64,000 nt of DNA from DATEDA01 sp963754305 (GCA_963754305.1 CAVWFR010000002.1:62001-126000), one strand, 5' to 3'; shown: positions 50,775 through 59,882, counted from the stretch's first letter. The notes: a model not told the origin generated them from the sequence alone. Numbers and translations: made by a program.

Positions 50775-51899
50775 ATGGACCCACCCGCCATGCCGCTCCC
50801 GCCGCCTGCAGTCGCCGGAATGCCCCTCGCCGAGGTCGACACGCCGGCGCTGCTGCTCGATCTCGACCGTTTCGAGCGCAACGTGACAACGATGGCGGAG
50901 GCTGCACGCGGCATCCGCCTGCGCCCGCACGCGAAGTCGCACAAGTGCGCCGAGATCGCGAAGCGCCAGATCGCCGCCGGCGCGGTCGGGGTGTGCTGCC
51001 AGAAGGTCAGCGAGGCGCAAGCGATGGTCGACGGCGGCGTCGCCGACGTGATGGTCTCGAACGAGGTCGTCGGCCGCTCCAAGCTCGCGCGGCTCGCGGA
51101 GCTCGCCAAGCGCGCCCGCGTCAGCGTCTGCGTCGACGATGCGGCGAATGCCGGCGAGATGGACGACGCAGCGCGTGCGGCCGGTGTGCGGCTCGACGTG
51201 CTGGTCGAGGTGAACGTCGGTGCGAGCCGCTGCGGCGTCGAACCCGGTGAGCCCGCGTTGCGGCTCGCGCGCGCCGTGGGCGGCTTTGCCAACCTGCGCT
51301 TCGCGGGCGTGCACGCGTACCACGGCGCCGCGCAGCACCTGCGCTCGGTGGCGGAGCGCCGCGCGGCGATTGCGCAGGCGGCCGAGCGGGCGCGGCGCAC
51401 GCGCGAGCTCATCGAGGACGAGGGGCTCGAATGCGAGGTCGTGACCGGCGCCGGCACCGGGACGTTCCTCTTCGAGCAGGCGAGCGGCGCCTATAACGAG
51501 TTGCAGCCCGGCTCGTACATCTTCATGGATGCGGACTACGGCCGCAACAGCTGGGAGGGCTTCCCGAACTTCGAGCAGAGCCTTTTCATTCTCGCGACCG
51601 TCATGAGCGCGCCCGCGCCGGGCCGCGCGGTCGTCGACGCCGGACTGAAGGCGCACAGCTTCGATTCCGGCATGCCGCTCGTCGTGGACTCACCGGGCGT
51701 GGAGTACGTGCGCGCCTCCGATGAGCACGGCGTGCTCAAGATCGCGTCCGGAGCGCGGTCACCGGTGCTCGGCGAGAAGATCAGACTGGTGCCGGGTCAT
51801 TGCGACCCGACGGTGAATCTCTACGACTGGCTGGTGTGCCTCCGCGACGAGCGCGTCGAGGCGCTGTGGCCGATCAGCGCGCGCGGAGCGTTTTACTGA
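50775..51899 (+). CDS. DSD1-family PLP-dependent enzyme (D-threonine aldolase/D-serine dehydratase-like)
   Basis: A 374-residue alanine-racemase-fold enzyme. VDTPALLLDLDRFERNV opens the barrel; LRPHAKSHK holds the PLP lysine; the C-terminal part LVPGHCDPTVNLYDWLV has the His and Cys that bind the metal in this family. Related enzymes split D-threonine or 3-hydroxyaspartate or dehydrate D-serine. ATG at 50775 is used; a GTG directly before it is possible. It overlaps the convergent YbaY-like gene by 7 bases. Confidence 0.87.
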   Translation: MDPPAMPLPPPAVAGMPLAEVDTPALLLDLDRFERNVTTMAEAARGIRLRPHAKSHKCAEIAKRQIAAGAVGVCCQKVSEAQAMVDGGVADVMVSNEVVGRSKLARLAELAKRARVSVCVDDAANAGEMDDAARAAGVRLDVLVEVNVGASRCGVEPGEPALRLARAVGGFANLRFAGVHAYHGAAQHLRSVAERRAAIAQAAERARRTRELIEDEGLECEVVTGAGTGTFLFEQASGAYNELQPGSYIFMDADYGRNSWEGFPNFEQSLFILATVMSAPAPGRAVVDAGLKAHSFDSGMPLVVDSPGVEYVRASDEHGVLKIASGARSPVLGEKIRLVPGHCDPTVNLYDWLVCLRDERVEALWPISARGAFY

Positions 51900-52318
51900 G
51901 CCGCGGCCCGCCGCGCGAGCGGTTCCAGCAGCAGGTCCCGCTTCGAAGGGTTGCCCTTCGTGATCACAGGAGCGGCCTGCATGGTCGCGAACCAGACTTC
52001 GCTCCCGACGATCACCCGCGCGTGCACGCCGTACTCGCGCTCGGGATCGATCGCCTTCCCGGGGTAAGGCAGCTGGTACGGCCACGCGACCGGCTTCGGA
52101 TGGAGGATCGTCAACTCCGACACCACGGCTGCGGCATTCATCGGCCGCGACATGTCGACGAGCAGCAGTACGACCTTGGCGCCGTTCGGGAACGACACCG
52201 CGTTGCGATAGCTGATGGTGCCGATGACGACCGTCTCGTCGCCGTCCGGGTTCGCCGCTGCCAACGGCGCGGCGAGCATGATAAAGGGGACGAGAATCCT
52301 GGCAAGCATGCGGCGCAT
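51893..52318 (-). CDS. YbaY-family exported protein
   Basis: A 141-residue protein with a signal peptide to about residue 22 (LAAPLAAA). The mature part reads GTISYRNAVSFPNGAKVVLLLVDMS, ELTILHPKPVAWPYQLPYPGKAIDPEREYGVHARVIV, the repeated beta pattern of the YbaY/YscW-like domain. No lipobox cysteine is present, unlike YbaY of E. coli. The family is thought to be envelope lipoproteins with no firm role. Confidence 0.75.
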   Translation of the reverse strand: MRRMLARILVPFIMLAAPLAAANPDGDETVVIGTISYRNAVSFPNGAKVVLLLVDMSRPMNAAAVVSELTILHPKPVAWPYQLPYPGKAIDPEREYGVHARVIVGSEVWFATMQAAPVITKGNPSKRDLLLEPLARRAAAQ

Positions 52319-52516
52319 GGGTGGGGGGTGCTCGAGGGAACTCGGGAACTTACTGTAGCCGCCGGGCCGGCGTCCGGCAAGGGGCCCGGTCGCCTATTGC
52401 ACCGCGGTGCCGCGACCAAATGCTCATGTCATAGGCATCGCGACTGGGCGCGAACTGCACGCGAGCTCGCGATACAACTTTCCGAGTTCGCCGGCACGCG
52501 TACTTTTCGCGCTCCG

Positions 52517-53710
52517 TCAGGCGGCCTCGGCCTGCGCCGGCACCGGCGGCGCCGCTCGCACCCCCGGAAAGGCGAGCGCCGCGACGACCGTCAGCGTCGC
52601 CACCGCGGCTAGGATCGCGAACAGCGGCTGAAAGTCGCCGTAGCTGCGGTGGACCCAGGCGATCAGCGGCACCGCGGTCGCGCTCGCTCCGAACGACACC
52701 ACGTAGCGCACCGAGTACGCGCGCGCCCGCCACTCGTCGGCGGTGTAGCGCGCGATCATCGCGTCGTTGATCGGGATCTGGCCGAACACGAAGAACATCA
52801 TCGCCACCGCGACGGCGAGCATCGCGTAGCCGGAGAGCGATCCCGCGGCGAGGAGCAGCGGGACCTGCATTAGCGCGACCACGACGAACACCAGCTTGAT
52901 CGACTTGCGATCCATCCACCAGCCGACCAGCAACTGCGCCATCGCCGCGATGAGATAGGTCGCGCAGACGAGCAGCCCGATGCCCAGATTGGTGTCGGCG
53001 AGCGCGCTCAGCCGGTCGTCGAAAACCTTCGGCATCGAAACCGTCGTCGCGTTGAAGATCAGGCCGCCGCATGCGGTCGCCACCGCTACGACGACGAACA
53101 CCCGCGCGAGCAGCGCGCGCGGGATTCGCGCCTCGGTCTTCTTCGGCGCGACTTTCCGGAGCTCGATGCCGCGGCTCGCCCACACGAACCCGAAACCGGC
53201 GGCGATGCACAGCACGCCCGGCACGAAGAACGCGACGCGCCAGCCCGCAAGATCGGCGAGCGCGCCGGTCAGCAGCGCCGCGAACGCGAGCCCGGCGTTG
53301 CCGTACACGCCGTTCACGCCGAGCGTCCGCCCGAGTTGCGGCTGGTTAGCGACCAGCATCGCGATGCCGACGGGGTGGTAGATCGCCGCGAAGAGACCGA
53401 TCGCCGCCAGGCCCAGCGCAAGCTCGGTCGCGTCGCGCGCAAACCCGGTCGCGATCGTCGCGAGCCCGATGCCGAAAAAGAAGAGCTTCATCATCCCGCT
53501 GCGGCTCCAGTGGTCGGCGAGCCAGCCGGCCGGGATCGACCCCGCGCCGAAGGCGATGAACCCGCCGAGCGCGAGCGGCAGGAGCTCCGAGTAGGGCCGC
53601 TGCCACGCCGCGCCGATCGCGAGGACCGCAGTCGGGAAGATCAGCATGGCGAGGTGATCGAGGAAGTGGCCGACGTTCAGGAAGAGGTCGAGGCGGGCGG
53701 AATTTTGCAT
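52517..53710 (-). CDS. MFS transporter (Fsr-like)
   Basis: A 397-residue, twelve-helix transporter: NVGHFLDHLAMLIFPTAVL at the start with the charged residues typical of fosmidomycin-resistance-like carriers, GSIPAGWLADHWSRSGMM in the first long loop, GVYGNAGLAFAALLTGALAD and a second half beginning ARVFVVVAVATACGG. The ATG at 53710 lacks a strong ribosome-binding site but the family start fits. Substrate unknown. The downstream 200 bases hold no gene. Confidence 0.85.
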   Translation of the reverse strand: MQNSARLDLFLNVGHFLDHLAMLIFPTAVLAIGAAWQRPYSELLPLALGGFIAFGAGSIPAGWLADHWSRSGMMKLFFFGIGLATIATGFARDATELALGLAAIGLFAAIYHPVGIAMLVANQPQLGRTLGVNGVYGNAGLAFAALLTGALADLAGWRVAFFVPGVLCIAAGFGFVWASRGIELRKVAPKKTEARIPRALLARVFVVVAVATACGGLIFNATTVSMPKVFDDRLSALADTNLGIGLLVCATYLIAAMAQLLVGWWMDRKSIKLVFVVVALMQVPLLLAAGSLSGYAMLAVAVAMMFFVFGQIPINDAMIARYTADEWRARAYSVRYVVSFGASATAVPLIAWVHRSYGDFQPLFAILAAVATLTVVAALAFPGVRAAPPVPAQAEAA

Positions 53711-53766
53711 GGCAGCGTGATCGTACCGCCGCGCGCGCCGGTCGGCACGCTGTCGGGCGACAACCT

Positions 53767-54534
53767 CTATCGCGAACCGGCCACGGCCCGCGCGCGCATC
53801 ACGATGCCGGTCGCCACGAGCGCGGCGGCTGCGGCGGCGCAATAGGTGAGGAGCGGACCGAATGCGGGCAGCGCCGCGGCGACGACGACATGAAAGGCGG
53901 CGAACGCGAAGAGCCCGGAGATGAAGCCCGCGAGTAGGCGCGTGGTCGCCTTGCTCCCGTGAAGCGCCAGCGTGAAGGCGGGGAGTACCGAGCCGGTGAT
54001 CGGGAACGCGAGGAGGATACCCGACAGCCGCGGCCCGAACATGCTCGCCCCGAGCGTGACGGCTGCCGCCAGCGCGAGCGCTCCCGCGACGCGCACCGCG
54101 AGCTCGGTACCGGGAATGGCGACCGGCCCGATCGTGCGCGACGTTTTCGGCAGCGCGACGAGCGCCAGCGCCAGGAACGCAACGGTGAGCGCGGCGCCGG
54201 CGAGCGGCGGCAGCGGCGCCGCGCCGAGCAGCGCGGCGCCAGCGACGAATGCCGCCCAGGCGGCGAGGAGCGACGCGGCCCATCCGAACCGGCGCGCCGC
54301 ATGCGCGAAAACGAAGCAGTGCAGCGCCACCGCGCCCGTCACCTGCAGCGTCGAAGCCGCCGTTTCCGCGGCGAAGCGGTTCCCCTGATCGAGCGCGAGG
54401 AAGACGCTGATCGGCCCGGCGATCAGCGGCAGGCCGCTGATCCAGCCGGTGACCGCATGACCCCAGCGCCGCCCGGCGAGGCTCGCGAGCCAGACGACGA
54501 GCGGGACGAGCGCGAGCTTCAAGAGCACTGACAT
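53767..54534 (-). CDS. Polytopic membrane protein of unknown function
   Basis: A 255-residue protein, almost entirely hydrophobic, with eight to ten predicted helices. Repeated glycine-rich turns (HAVTGWISGLPLIAGPISVFLALDQG near the N-terminus; RLSGILLAFPITGSVLPAFTLALHG in the second half) suggest two similar halves. This G-W-I-S-G-L-P/ILLAFPITG duplication is seen in conserved uncharacterised membrane proteins. It is divergent from an AraC regulator at 54681, which may control it and the MFS gene after it. Confidence 0.75.
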   Translation of the reverse strand: MSVLLKLALVPLVVWLASLAGRRWGHAVTGWISGLPLIAGPISVFLALDQGNRFAAETAASTLQVTGAVALHCFVFAHAARRFGWAASLLAAWAAFVAGAALLGAAPLPPLAGAALTVAFLALALVALPKTSRTIGPVAIPGTELAVRVAGALALAAAVTLGASMFGPRLSGILLAFPITGSVLPAFTLALHGSKATTRLLAGFISGLFAFAAFHVVVAAALPAFGPLLTYCAAAAAALVATGIVMRARAVAGSR

Positions 54535-54680
54535 CGGGGCGGGATGGTGGGAGCGTGAGGCGGGGGCGGACGGGCCGGGCGCGTGCCGCTCTATGCGACG
54601 ACGTGTTGCAGTCTGGTTCGCTAAGTTGTTGATCGACAAGGCGCGCGGCGAGAGAGCGTGGATGATAACCTTCGCCGCCA

Positions 54681-55523
54681 ATGCCGCGCCGATCGACCGA
54701 TCCCGACGACTACATGCGGGTGCCGCGGCCGATCGCGGCGATGGCGAAGGATTTTCCGCACGGCTATCACATCCCGGTCGCGCGGCACGCGCGCGGGCAG
54801 CTCGTCTACGCGGTGTCGGGTGTGATGACGGTCACGACACCGCACGGCACCTGGGTCGTGCCGCCGCAGCGCGCCGTGTGGGTGCCGCCGGGTACCGACC
54901 ACCAGAGCCGCATGTCTGGAGACGTGCGGATGCGCACGCTCTATCTGCGCGCAGACGCATCGCGCATGCTCCCGCGGCGCTGCTGCGTGGTGAACGTGCC
55001 GCCGCTCTTGCGCGAGCTGATCCTCGCGGCGACCGAGATGCCGATCGCCTACGACGAGCGCGGGCGCGACGGCCGCGTGATGCGCCTGATCCTGGACGAG
55101 CTGCGCGGCGCGAGCGATCTGCCGCTGCATCTCCCGCGGCCCGCGGACCGTCGCCTGGCGCGCGTCTGCGATGCGCTCCTTCGCGCGCCGGCGGATACCC
55201 GCCCGCTCGCGGCATGGGCCGACACCGCCGGCGCGAGCGCGCGCACGCTCGCGCGGCGCTTCCGCCAGGAGACCGGCATGAGCTTCGCCACCTGGCGGCA
55301 GCAAGCGCGGCTCCTCGAGAGCCTGCGGCGCCTTGCCGCGGGTGAGCCGGTGACGAAGGTCGCGCTCGACTGCGGCTACGCTAGCGCGAGCGCGTTCGGC
55401 GCGATGTTCCGGCGCTCGCTCGGCGTGCCGCCGGCGGCATATTTCGCCGCCGTCACTGTCACCCCGGCGAAAGCCGGGGCCCAGCGGCGAAGCAGCCCCG
55501 GATCCCGGCGTGCGCCGGGATGA
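54681..55523 (+). CDS. AraC-family transcriptional regulator with cupin sensor
   Basis: A 280-residue regulator. The N-terminal cupin part has GYHIPVARHARGQLVYA and TPHGTWVVPPQRAVWVPPGTDHQ, the histidine-containing barrel strands. The C-terminal double helix-turn-helix has LARRFRQETGMSFATWRQQARLL and CGYASASAFGAMFRRSLG. The last 20 residues (TVTPAKAGAQRRSS onwards) are translated palindromic repeat and not part of the fold. It is divergent from the membrane protein gene at 54534, its probable target. Confidence 0.87.
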   Translation: MPRRSTDPDDYMRVPRPIAAMAKDFPHGYHIPVARHARGQLVYAVSGVMTVTTPHGTWVVPPQRAVWVPPGTDHQSRMSGDVRMRTLYLRADASRMLPRRCCVVNVPPLLRELILAATEMPIAYDERGRDGRVMRLILDELRGASDLPLHLPRPADRRLARVCDALLRAPADTRPLAAWADTAGASARTLARRFRQETGMSFATWRQQARLLESLRRLAAGEPVTKVALDCGYASASAFGAMFRRSLGVPPAAYFAAVTVTPAKAGAQRRSSPGSRRAPG

Positions 55524-55524
55524 C
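55459..55524. repeat. Dispersed palindromic repeat, family B, double copy
   Basis: GTCACCCCGGCGAAAGCCGG, then after GGCCCAGCGGCGAAGCAGC an inverted second unit CCGGATCCCGGCGTGCGCCG ending GGATGACG. It supplies the last codons of the AraC gene on one strand and replaces the end of the EF-hand gene on the other, so it probably inserted at the junction of the two convergent genes. Confidence 0.75.
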
Positions 55525-55759
55525 GGCCGACCGTTCATTTCATCGACGTCAATGAGCGCCGCGAACTCGGCACGATCGAGCTTGCCGTCCTGATCGGCGT
55601 CGAACTTCTCGAATTGCTGGGCGAGGTCCGGAACCATGGCGAGCTCGGCCCTGGTCACTGCGGCGGCTCGGCGTCGCGGGTCGGCGCCTGACCGAGCGCG
55701 TGACCGGAGGCGAGGCCGAGCGCGATCACGGATGCGGCGAGAAACTTGGGGGTCAGCAT
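55525..55759 (-). pseudogene. Exported EF-hand protein, frameshifted and cut by a palindromic repeat
   Basis: ATG at 55759 (AAAGGA upstream) opens a signal peptide, MLTPKFLAASVIALGLASGH, and stops at PPQ. In the next frame the mature protein continues VTRAELAMVPDLAQQFEKF with a canonical EF-hand loop DADQDGKLDRAEF (Asp at positions 1, 3, 5, 9 and Glu at 12), then AALIDVDEMNG. A missing G at about 55656 explains the first break. After DEMNG the palindromic repeat begins and no natural stop is present. Confidence 0.7.
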
Positions 55760-55931
55760 GCGCACGTTCCTTTGGTCCCGTGGGAAAGCGCCGGTTCGCG
55801 CGCCGGCCCGGGCCGGCGCTGCAGGGATCGTGCCCGCGCGCGGTTCTCACCCGGCGAGCGGGCGCATGCGGATCCGCCGATGTCGCCCGGGGGCGACTCG
55901 GATTCCGCCGTCCGAGAAAAGCGTCGCCGGA

Positions 55932-56918
55932 TCAGGTGCTCGCGCTGTCGGCGCGCGGCGACAGATCCAACGCTTCCCGGAGATGGGCGATCGAGGTGTT
56001 ACCGCCGGAGAGCACGAGCCCGATCTTGCGGCCCTGGAGATCCTCGCGCAGGCGATGCGCGCAGGCGAGCACCGCGCCAGCGGCGGATTCGGCGAGCGAG
56101 TGGCAGCGCTCGATCCACCACGCCATGCCGCGACGGATCTCGTCGTCGCTCACCACCTGGAAGTCGTCGAGATGCTCGCGCAGGATGCCGAGCGTCAGCG
56201 CGGCCGCGCGGCCGGTCGCGAGCCCTTCGGCGAACGTCGCGTTCGGGCGCGACTCGATCCGGCCGCTCGCCCACGAATCGTGGACTGCCGCGGCGGCGGC
56301 GGCCTGCACGGCGATCACGCGGATGCCGGGCTTGAGATGCTTGGCGGCGATGCAGGTTCCCGACGCCCCACTGCCCAGGCCCACCGGCACGACGATGGCT
56401 TCGAGCCCGGGCTCGTCCTCGAGCATCTCGAGCGCGTAGGTGCCGACGCCCGCGATCAGTGCCGGCTCGTTCGCCGAGTGCACGAAGCGCAGCCCGTCGC
56501 GCGCCGCGATCGCCTCCGCATAGGCCACCGCGTCCTCGAATTTGTCGCCCGCTTCGGCGATCTCCGCGCCGAAGCCGCGGATCGCCGCGACCTTGCCCGG
56601 ATTCGCGCGCTCGGGCACGCAGATCACCGCGCGAACGCCGAATGCGCGCGCGCTCCAGGCGATCGATTGCCCGTGGTTCCCGGTGCTCGCGGTGACGACG
56701 CCGCGGCTGCGCTCCGCCGGGCCGAGGCTCGCGACGAGGTTGACCCCCCCGCGAACCTTGAACACGCCGACCGGCTGATGGTTCTCGTGCTTGACGTAGG
56801 CCTCGCACCCGAGCAGCTCGTCGAGCGCGGGATAGCGATGGAGCGGGGTGCGGCGGAGGTGTGGAGCGATGCGCTCGCGCGCGGCGAGGATATCGTCGAA
56901 GGCGGGGGGGTGCATCAT
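55932..56918 (-). CDS. Threonine/serine dehydratase-like PLP enzyme
   Basis: A 328-residue fold-type II PLP enzyme. HENHQPVGVFKVRGGVN contains the PLP lysine in the family setting (usual form S-F-K-x-R-G; here V-F-K-V-R-G). TASTGNHGQSIAWSARAFG holds the phosphate-loop asparagine block, and VPVGLGSGASGTCIAAK the glycine loop. The length lacks the regulatory ACT domain of biosynthetic IlvA, so a catabolic threonine/serine dehydratase, or a racemase-like relative, is expected. Confidence 0.86.
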   Translation of the reverse strand: MMHPPAFDDILAARERIAPHLRRTPLHRYPALDELLGCEAYVKHENHQPVGVFKVRGGVNLVASLGPAERSRGVVTASTGNHGQSIAWSARAFGVRAVICVPERANPGKVAAIRGFGAEIAEAGDKFEDAVAYAEAIAARDGLRFVHSANEPALIAGVGTYALEMLEDEPGLEAIVVPVGLGSGASGTCIAAKHLKPGIRVIAVQAAAAAAVHDSWASGRIESRPNATFAEGLATGRAAALTLGILREHLDDFQVVSDDEIRRGMAWWIERCHSLAESAAGAVLACAHRLREDLQGRKIGLVLSGGNTSIAHLREALDLSPRADSAST

Positions 56919-56942
56919 TCTTTTCCGCCTCGCCCCGGCGAT

Positions 56943-57338
56943 TCACCGACTAGTCAGGCGCGCCGCAACCTTGCGCTCGTAAAGAGCGTTTCGGGACAGC
57001 GCGCGCGAGCGCTGGGCATCGAGCCGGGTTCGCAGCACGGCGAGCGTCGCCAGCGCGTGCTTTCGCGCGGCGGCGTCGTCCATCGCCGCGATCGCTCCCT
57101 CGAGCTCGGCGATCTCCCTCCGCGCGTGCACCTCGGGCGGAACGTAGCCGGCGTTCTTCAGGAGGCGATGCGCGATTCTGACCTCCGGCGGCACGAGCGG
57201 AGCGTCGTCGAGAGCGAGCGGGAACCCGGCACCGGGAAGGTGGTCGAACTCGCCGCGGCGCATCGCCTCCTGAATGCGCGCCTCGACGAGCGCGTCGGGC
57301 GAGAAGACCGGGACTGCGTGAGCGGAACCGCGGAACAC
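56943..57338 (-). CDS. DUF1992 (DnaJ-homologue-C28-like) protein
   Basis: A 131-residue protein: ALVEARIQEAMRRGEFDHLPGAGFPL is the hallmark of the DUF1992/DNAJC28 conserved domain, followed by LVPPEVRIAHRLLKNAGYVPPEVHARREI. The role of this family is not known. It lies 24 bases upstream of the dehydratase gene on the same strand and may be co-transcribed with it. Confidence 0.85.
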   Translation of the reverse strand: MFRGSAHAVPVFSPDALVEARIQEAMRRGEFDHLPGAGFPLALDDAPLVPPEVRIAHRLLKNAGYVPPEVHARREIAELEGAIAAMDDAAARKHALATLAVLRTRLDAQRSRALSRNALYERKVAARLTSR

Positions 57339-57481
57339 GGCGTTAGCTTAGCGCACCGGCGTGGATGGCGGAACCTTCGGTCGCTGGCATTCCGCCCCGC
57401 TTGGGACGACAATGGAAGCGCGCTTCAGCCGGCTGCTGAAGCCGCCAAGAAAACGTGTTTCCATTTCACGGAGGTGCGTTC

Positions 57482-58504
57482 ATGACGCCGCGGGATCTAG
57501 TCGCTCTCGTCCTCTCCACCGCGCTCGGCGCGTCGTGGCCCGCCGCCGCGCAACAGGCGAAGCCGCCTGCGGCCGACGATACGGAGGCCGAGCGGCGGGT
57601 AGTCGAGACGCTCTCGGCGGTGGTCCGGGTGAAGATGCGCGCGGTACCCGATGCGCGCTCGAACGCCACCCTCGGCCAGGCGCGCGAGGGCAGCGGTATC
57701 GTCATCGAGCCCGGCTACGTCCTCACCATCGGCTACCTGGTGATCGAGCCGGACGCGATCGAGGTCACGTCGCTCACCGAGAAGACGCTTCCGGCGACGC
57801 TCGCCGGCTACGACCACGCGAGCGGCTTCGGGCTGCTCAAGGTCCAGGGCGACCTCGGGATCAAGCCGCTCCCGCTCGGCGACTCGGGCTCACTCGGGGT
57901 GCGCGAGCCGGTCATCATCGTGTCGCACGGCGGCCGCGAGGGTGCGAGCATGGCCCAGGTGATGTCGAAGCGCCGGTTCACCGGCAGCTGGGAGTATCTG
58001 CTAGACAGCGCGATCTTCACCGCGCCGCCGACGATGACGTGGGCCGGGGCGGCGCTCGTCAACCGGCGGCTGGAGCTCGTCGGCGTCGGGTCGCTGCTCG
58101 TGCGCGACACGGTCGAGCCGGGCACCCCGCAACCGGGCAACATGTTCGTGCCGATCGACCTGCTCAAACCGATCCTCGCCGACATGAAGGCGAAGGGCCG
58201 CACCGGCGGCCCGCAGCGGCCATGGCTGGGCCTGAGCACCGAGCAGGTGAAGGGCGGACTGGTGGTGAGCCGCGTCTCGCCCGAGGGGCCGGCGGCCAAG
58301 GCCGGCATCAAGCAGGGCGAGGTCGTGGTCGCCATCGGCAACGATCCGGTTGCGAGCCACGAAGAGCTCTACGGGAAGCTGTGGGCGCTCGGTGCGGCTG
58401 GCGTCGAGGTGCCGCTCAAGGTGCAGCAGGGCGTCGACGTGCGGGAAGTGCGCGTACAGTCGATCGACCGGTTCGATTACTTCAAGGGCAAGCAGGCGTT
58501 CTAG
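57482..58504 (+). CDS. Degenerate trypsin-like (HtrA-type) PDZ protein
   Basis: A 340-residue periplasmic protein with a signal peptide to about residue 23. The trypsin-like barrel is recognisable (EGSGIVIEPGYVLTIGYLVIEP, AGYDHASGFGLLKV, WAGAALVNRRLELVGVG) but the triad is lost: Tyr85 stands for His, Gly115 for Asp, Ala188 for Ser. A PDZ domain follows (about residues 244-330, WLGLSTEQVKGGLVVSRV, AGIKQGEVVVAIGNDPV). It must act by binding rather than cleaving, perhaps as a chaperone or scaffold. GGAGGTGCGTTC precedes the ATG. The intradiol dioxygenase gene follows 20 bases later. Confidence 0.85.
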   Translation: MTPRDLVALVLSTALGASWPAAAQQAKPPAADDTEAERRVVETLSAVVRVKMRAVPDARSNATLGQAREGSGIVIEPGYVLTIGYLVIEPDAIEVTSLTEKTLPATLAGYDHASGFGLLKVQGDLGIKPLPLGDSGSLGVREPVIIVSHGGREGASMAQVMSKRRFTGSWEYLLDSAIFTAPPTMTWAGAALVNRRLELVGVGSLLVRDTVEPGTPQPGNMFVPIDLLKPILADMKAKGRTGGPQRPWLGLSTEQVKGGLVVSRVSPEGPAAKAGIKQGEVVVAIGNDPVASHEELYGKLWALGAAGVEVPLKVQQGVDVREVRVQSIDRFDYFKGKQAF

Positions 58505-58523
58505 ACGCGATGCGGAGGCGAGC

Positions 58524-59204
58524 GTGCAACGGACATTGACCCCTGCGATCGGCGATGAGGCCGAACGCGACCCGGCGCGCGCGGCGCGCAGGCGTCTCCT
58601 CCGGGGGGTGCTCGGCGCCGCGGCGCTGGCGGGCGTGCCATGGGGTGCGAGCGCGCAGACGCGCGTGCCCACGCCGCGCCAGACCGAGGGACCGTTCTAC
58701 CCCGAGCAATTCCCGGAGGACGACGACAACGACCTCGTCGCGGTCAAGGGCCGGAGCGGCATCGCGCGCGGCGAGATGCTGCTGCTCGCCGGGACGGTCA
58801 CCGATCTCGACGGCAAGCCCCTCGGCGCCGCGCGCGTCGAGATCTGGCAGTGCGACGCGGGCGGGCGCTACCACCATTCGGGAGACTCGACCGGTGCACC
58901 GCCCGATCCGAATTTTCAGGGCTGGGGCCGGTTCACGACCGGCGCCGACGGCGAATACCGCTTCCGCACGATCCGGCCCGTGCCTTACCCGGGCCGCGCG
59001 CCTCACATCCACTTCAAGATCTCGGGCCGCGAGATCCCGGGGCTCGTCACGCAGATGTACGTCGACGGCGAGCCGGGGAATGTGCGCGACGGCCTGTACC
59101 GGTCGCTCGATGCGCGCGGGCGGGCAGCGGTGACGGTGCGGCTCGACAAGACGCCGGACGGCAAAGCCCTTGCGGCCCGGTTCGACATCGTGCTGCGGGC
59201 CTAG
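58524..59204 (+). CDS. Intradiol ring-cleavage dioxygenase (protocatechuate 3,4-dioxygenase beta-like)
   Basis: A 226-residue protein with a GTG start at 58524 behind GGAGG. An N-terminal RRRLLRGVLGAAALAG looks like a twin-arginine signal ending ASAQ. The catalytic part has QTEGPFYPEQFP, LDGKPLGAARVEIWQCDAGGRYHHSG with the iron-binding Tyr, and PGRAPHIHFKI with the two iron-binding histidines. Exported intradiol-like enzymes of this kind are common; natural substrates are mostly unknown. It probably shares a transcript with the PDZ protein before it. Confidence 0.85.
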   Translation: MQRTLTPAIGDEAERDPARAARRRLLRGVLGAAALAGVPWGASAQTRVPTPRQTEGPFYPEQFPEDDDNDLVAVKGRSGIARGEMLLLAGTVTDLDGKPLGAARVEIWQCDAGGRYHHSGDSTGAPPDPNFQGWGRFTTGADGEYRFRTIRPVPYPGRAPHIHFKISGREIPGLVTQMYVDGEPGNVRDGLYRSLDARGRAAVTVRLDKTPDGKALAARFDIVLRA

Positions 59205-59294
59205 ACTTCACCTTACCAGGGGGTACCTTCCCTCGTCCTCCCGGCATTTAGGAGAATTACCGCCGACGCGGCGATTCTCTCTTTAGGTCTGGAT

Positions 59295-59882
59295 TCAACT
59301 CCGCTTCGTCAGCCAGAGCAGCAACCCGCGCCTGGCCTGGACGGGGCGCCACGCTTCGCGCAGCGCGGCGGCGAAACGCGGAAACGCGCGCTGCACTTCG
59401 GCGGGGAGGGTGCCGCCGAACCGCGCGGCGAACCCTGCCACAAGCTGCGTCATCGTCGCGTCCGCGAGCGCGCGGAGCGCCGCGTTCCGGGCGAACCGGC
59501 CGCGCGACTCTTCGTCGAGCACTTCGGCCATCGCGATCGCCCGCAGCACCTGCAATCCCACGTCCATCTTGCCGCCCGCCGCCACGCGCCCCGCGCCTCG
59601 AGCGGCGTCGAGCATCGCATCGGCACGATCGATCAGGGCGAATAGCCCTTCCCCGCGCCGAAGATGGGCTTTCGCCGCCATCCGGATGCTGAGCAGAAGG
59701 AATTCGACGTTCGCTGAGTTGGCGAGGTCGAGCGATGCGCACCGCTCGAGCCGGAGCTGGCGCGTCTCCACCAAGGCGCGGCCGAGGGCGGTGGCTTCGC
59801 GCGCGAAGGACTCGAGCACGACCTGCTCCGCCGGCGACGGCAGCGCGCCATGCGATCGTTGTGCCGTTGTGTTCAAGTGCAT
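59295..59882 (-). CDS. Hypothetical helical protein
   Basis: A 195-residue, alanine- and arginine-rich protein, predicted all-helical (VVLESFAREATALGRALVETRQLRLERC, MAAKAHLRRGEGLFALIDRAD, ARFGGTLPAEVQRAFPRF). No signal peptide, no motif I recognise. About 227 bases without recognised features separate it from the next gene on the same strand. Confidence 0.55.
   Translation of the reverse strand: MHLNTTAQRSHGALPSPAEQVVLESFAREATALGRALVETRQLRLERCASLDLANSANVEFLLLSIRMAAKAHLRRGEGLFALIDRADAMLDAARGAGRVAAGGKMDVGLQVLRAIAMAEVLDEESRGRFARNAALRALADATMTQLVAGFAARFGGTLPAEVQRAFPRFAAALREAWRPVQARRGLLLWLTKRS

Noticed and set aside
49849..50907. Longer start for the SDR protein
   Set aside because: The added 60 residues are Arg/Ala-rich and overlap the start of the divergent PLP-enzyme gene. 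The ATG at 50727 gives the normal SDR N-terminus.
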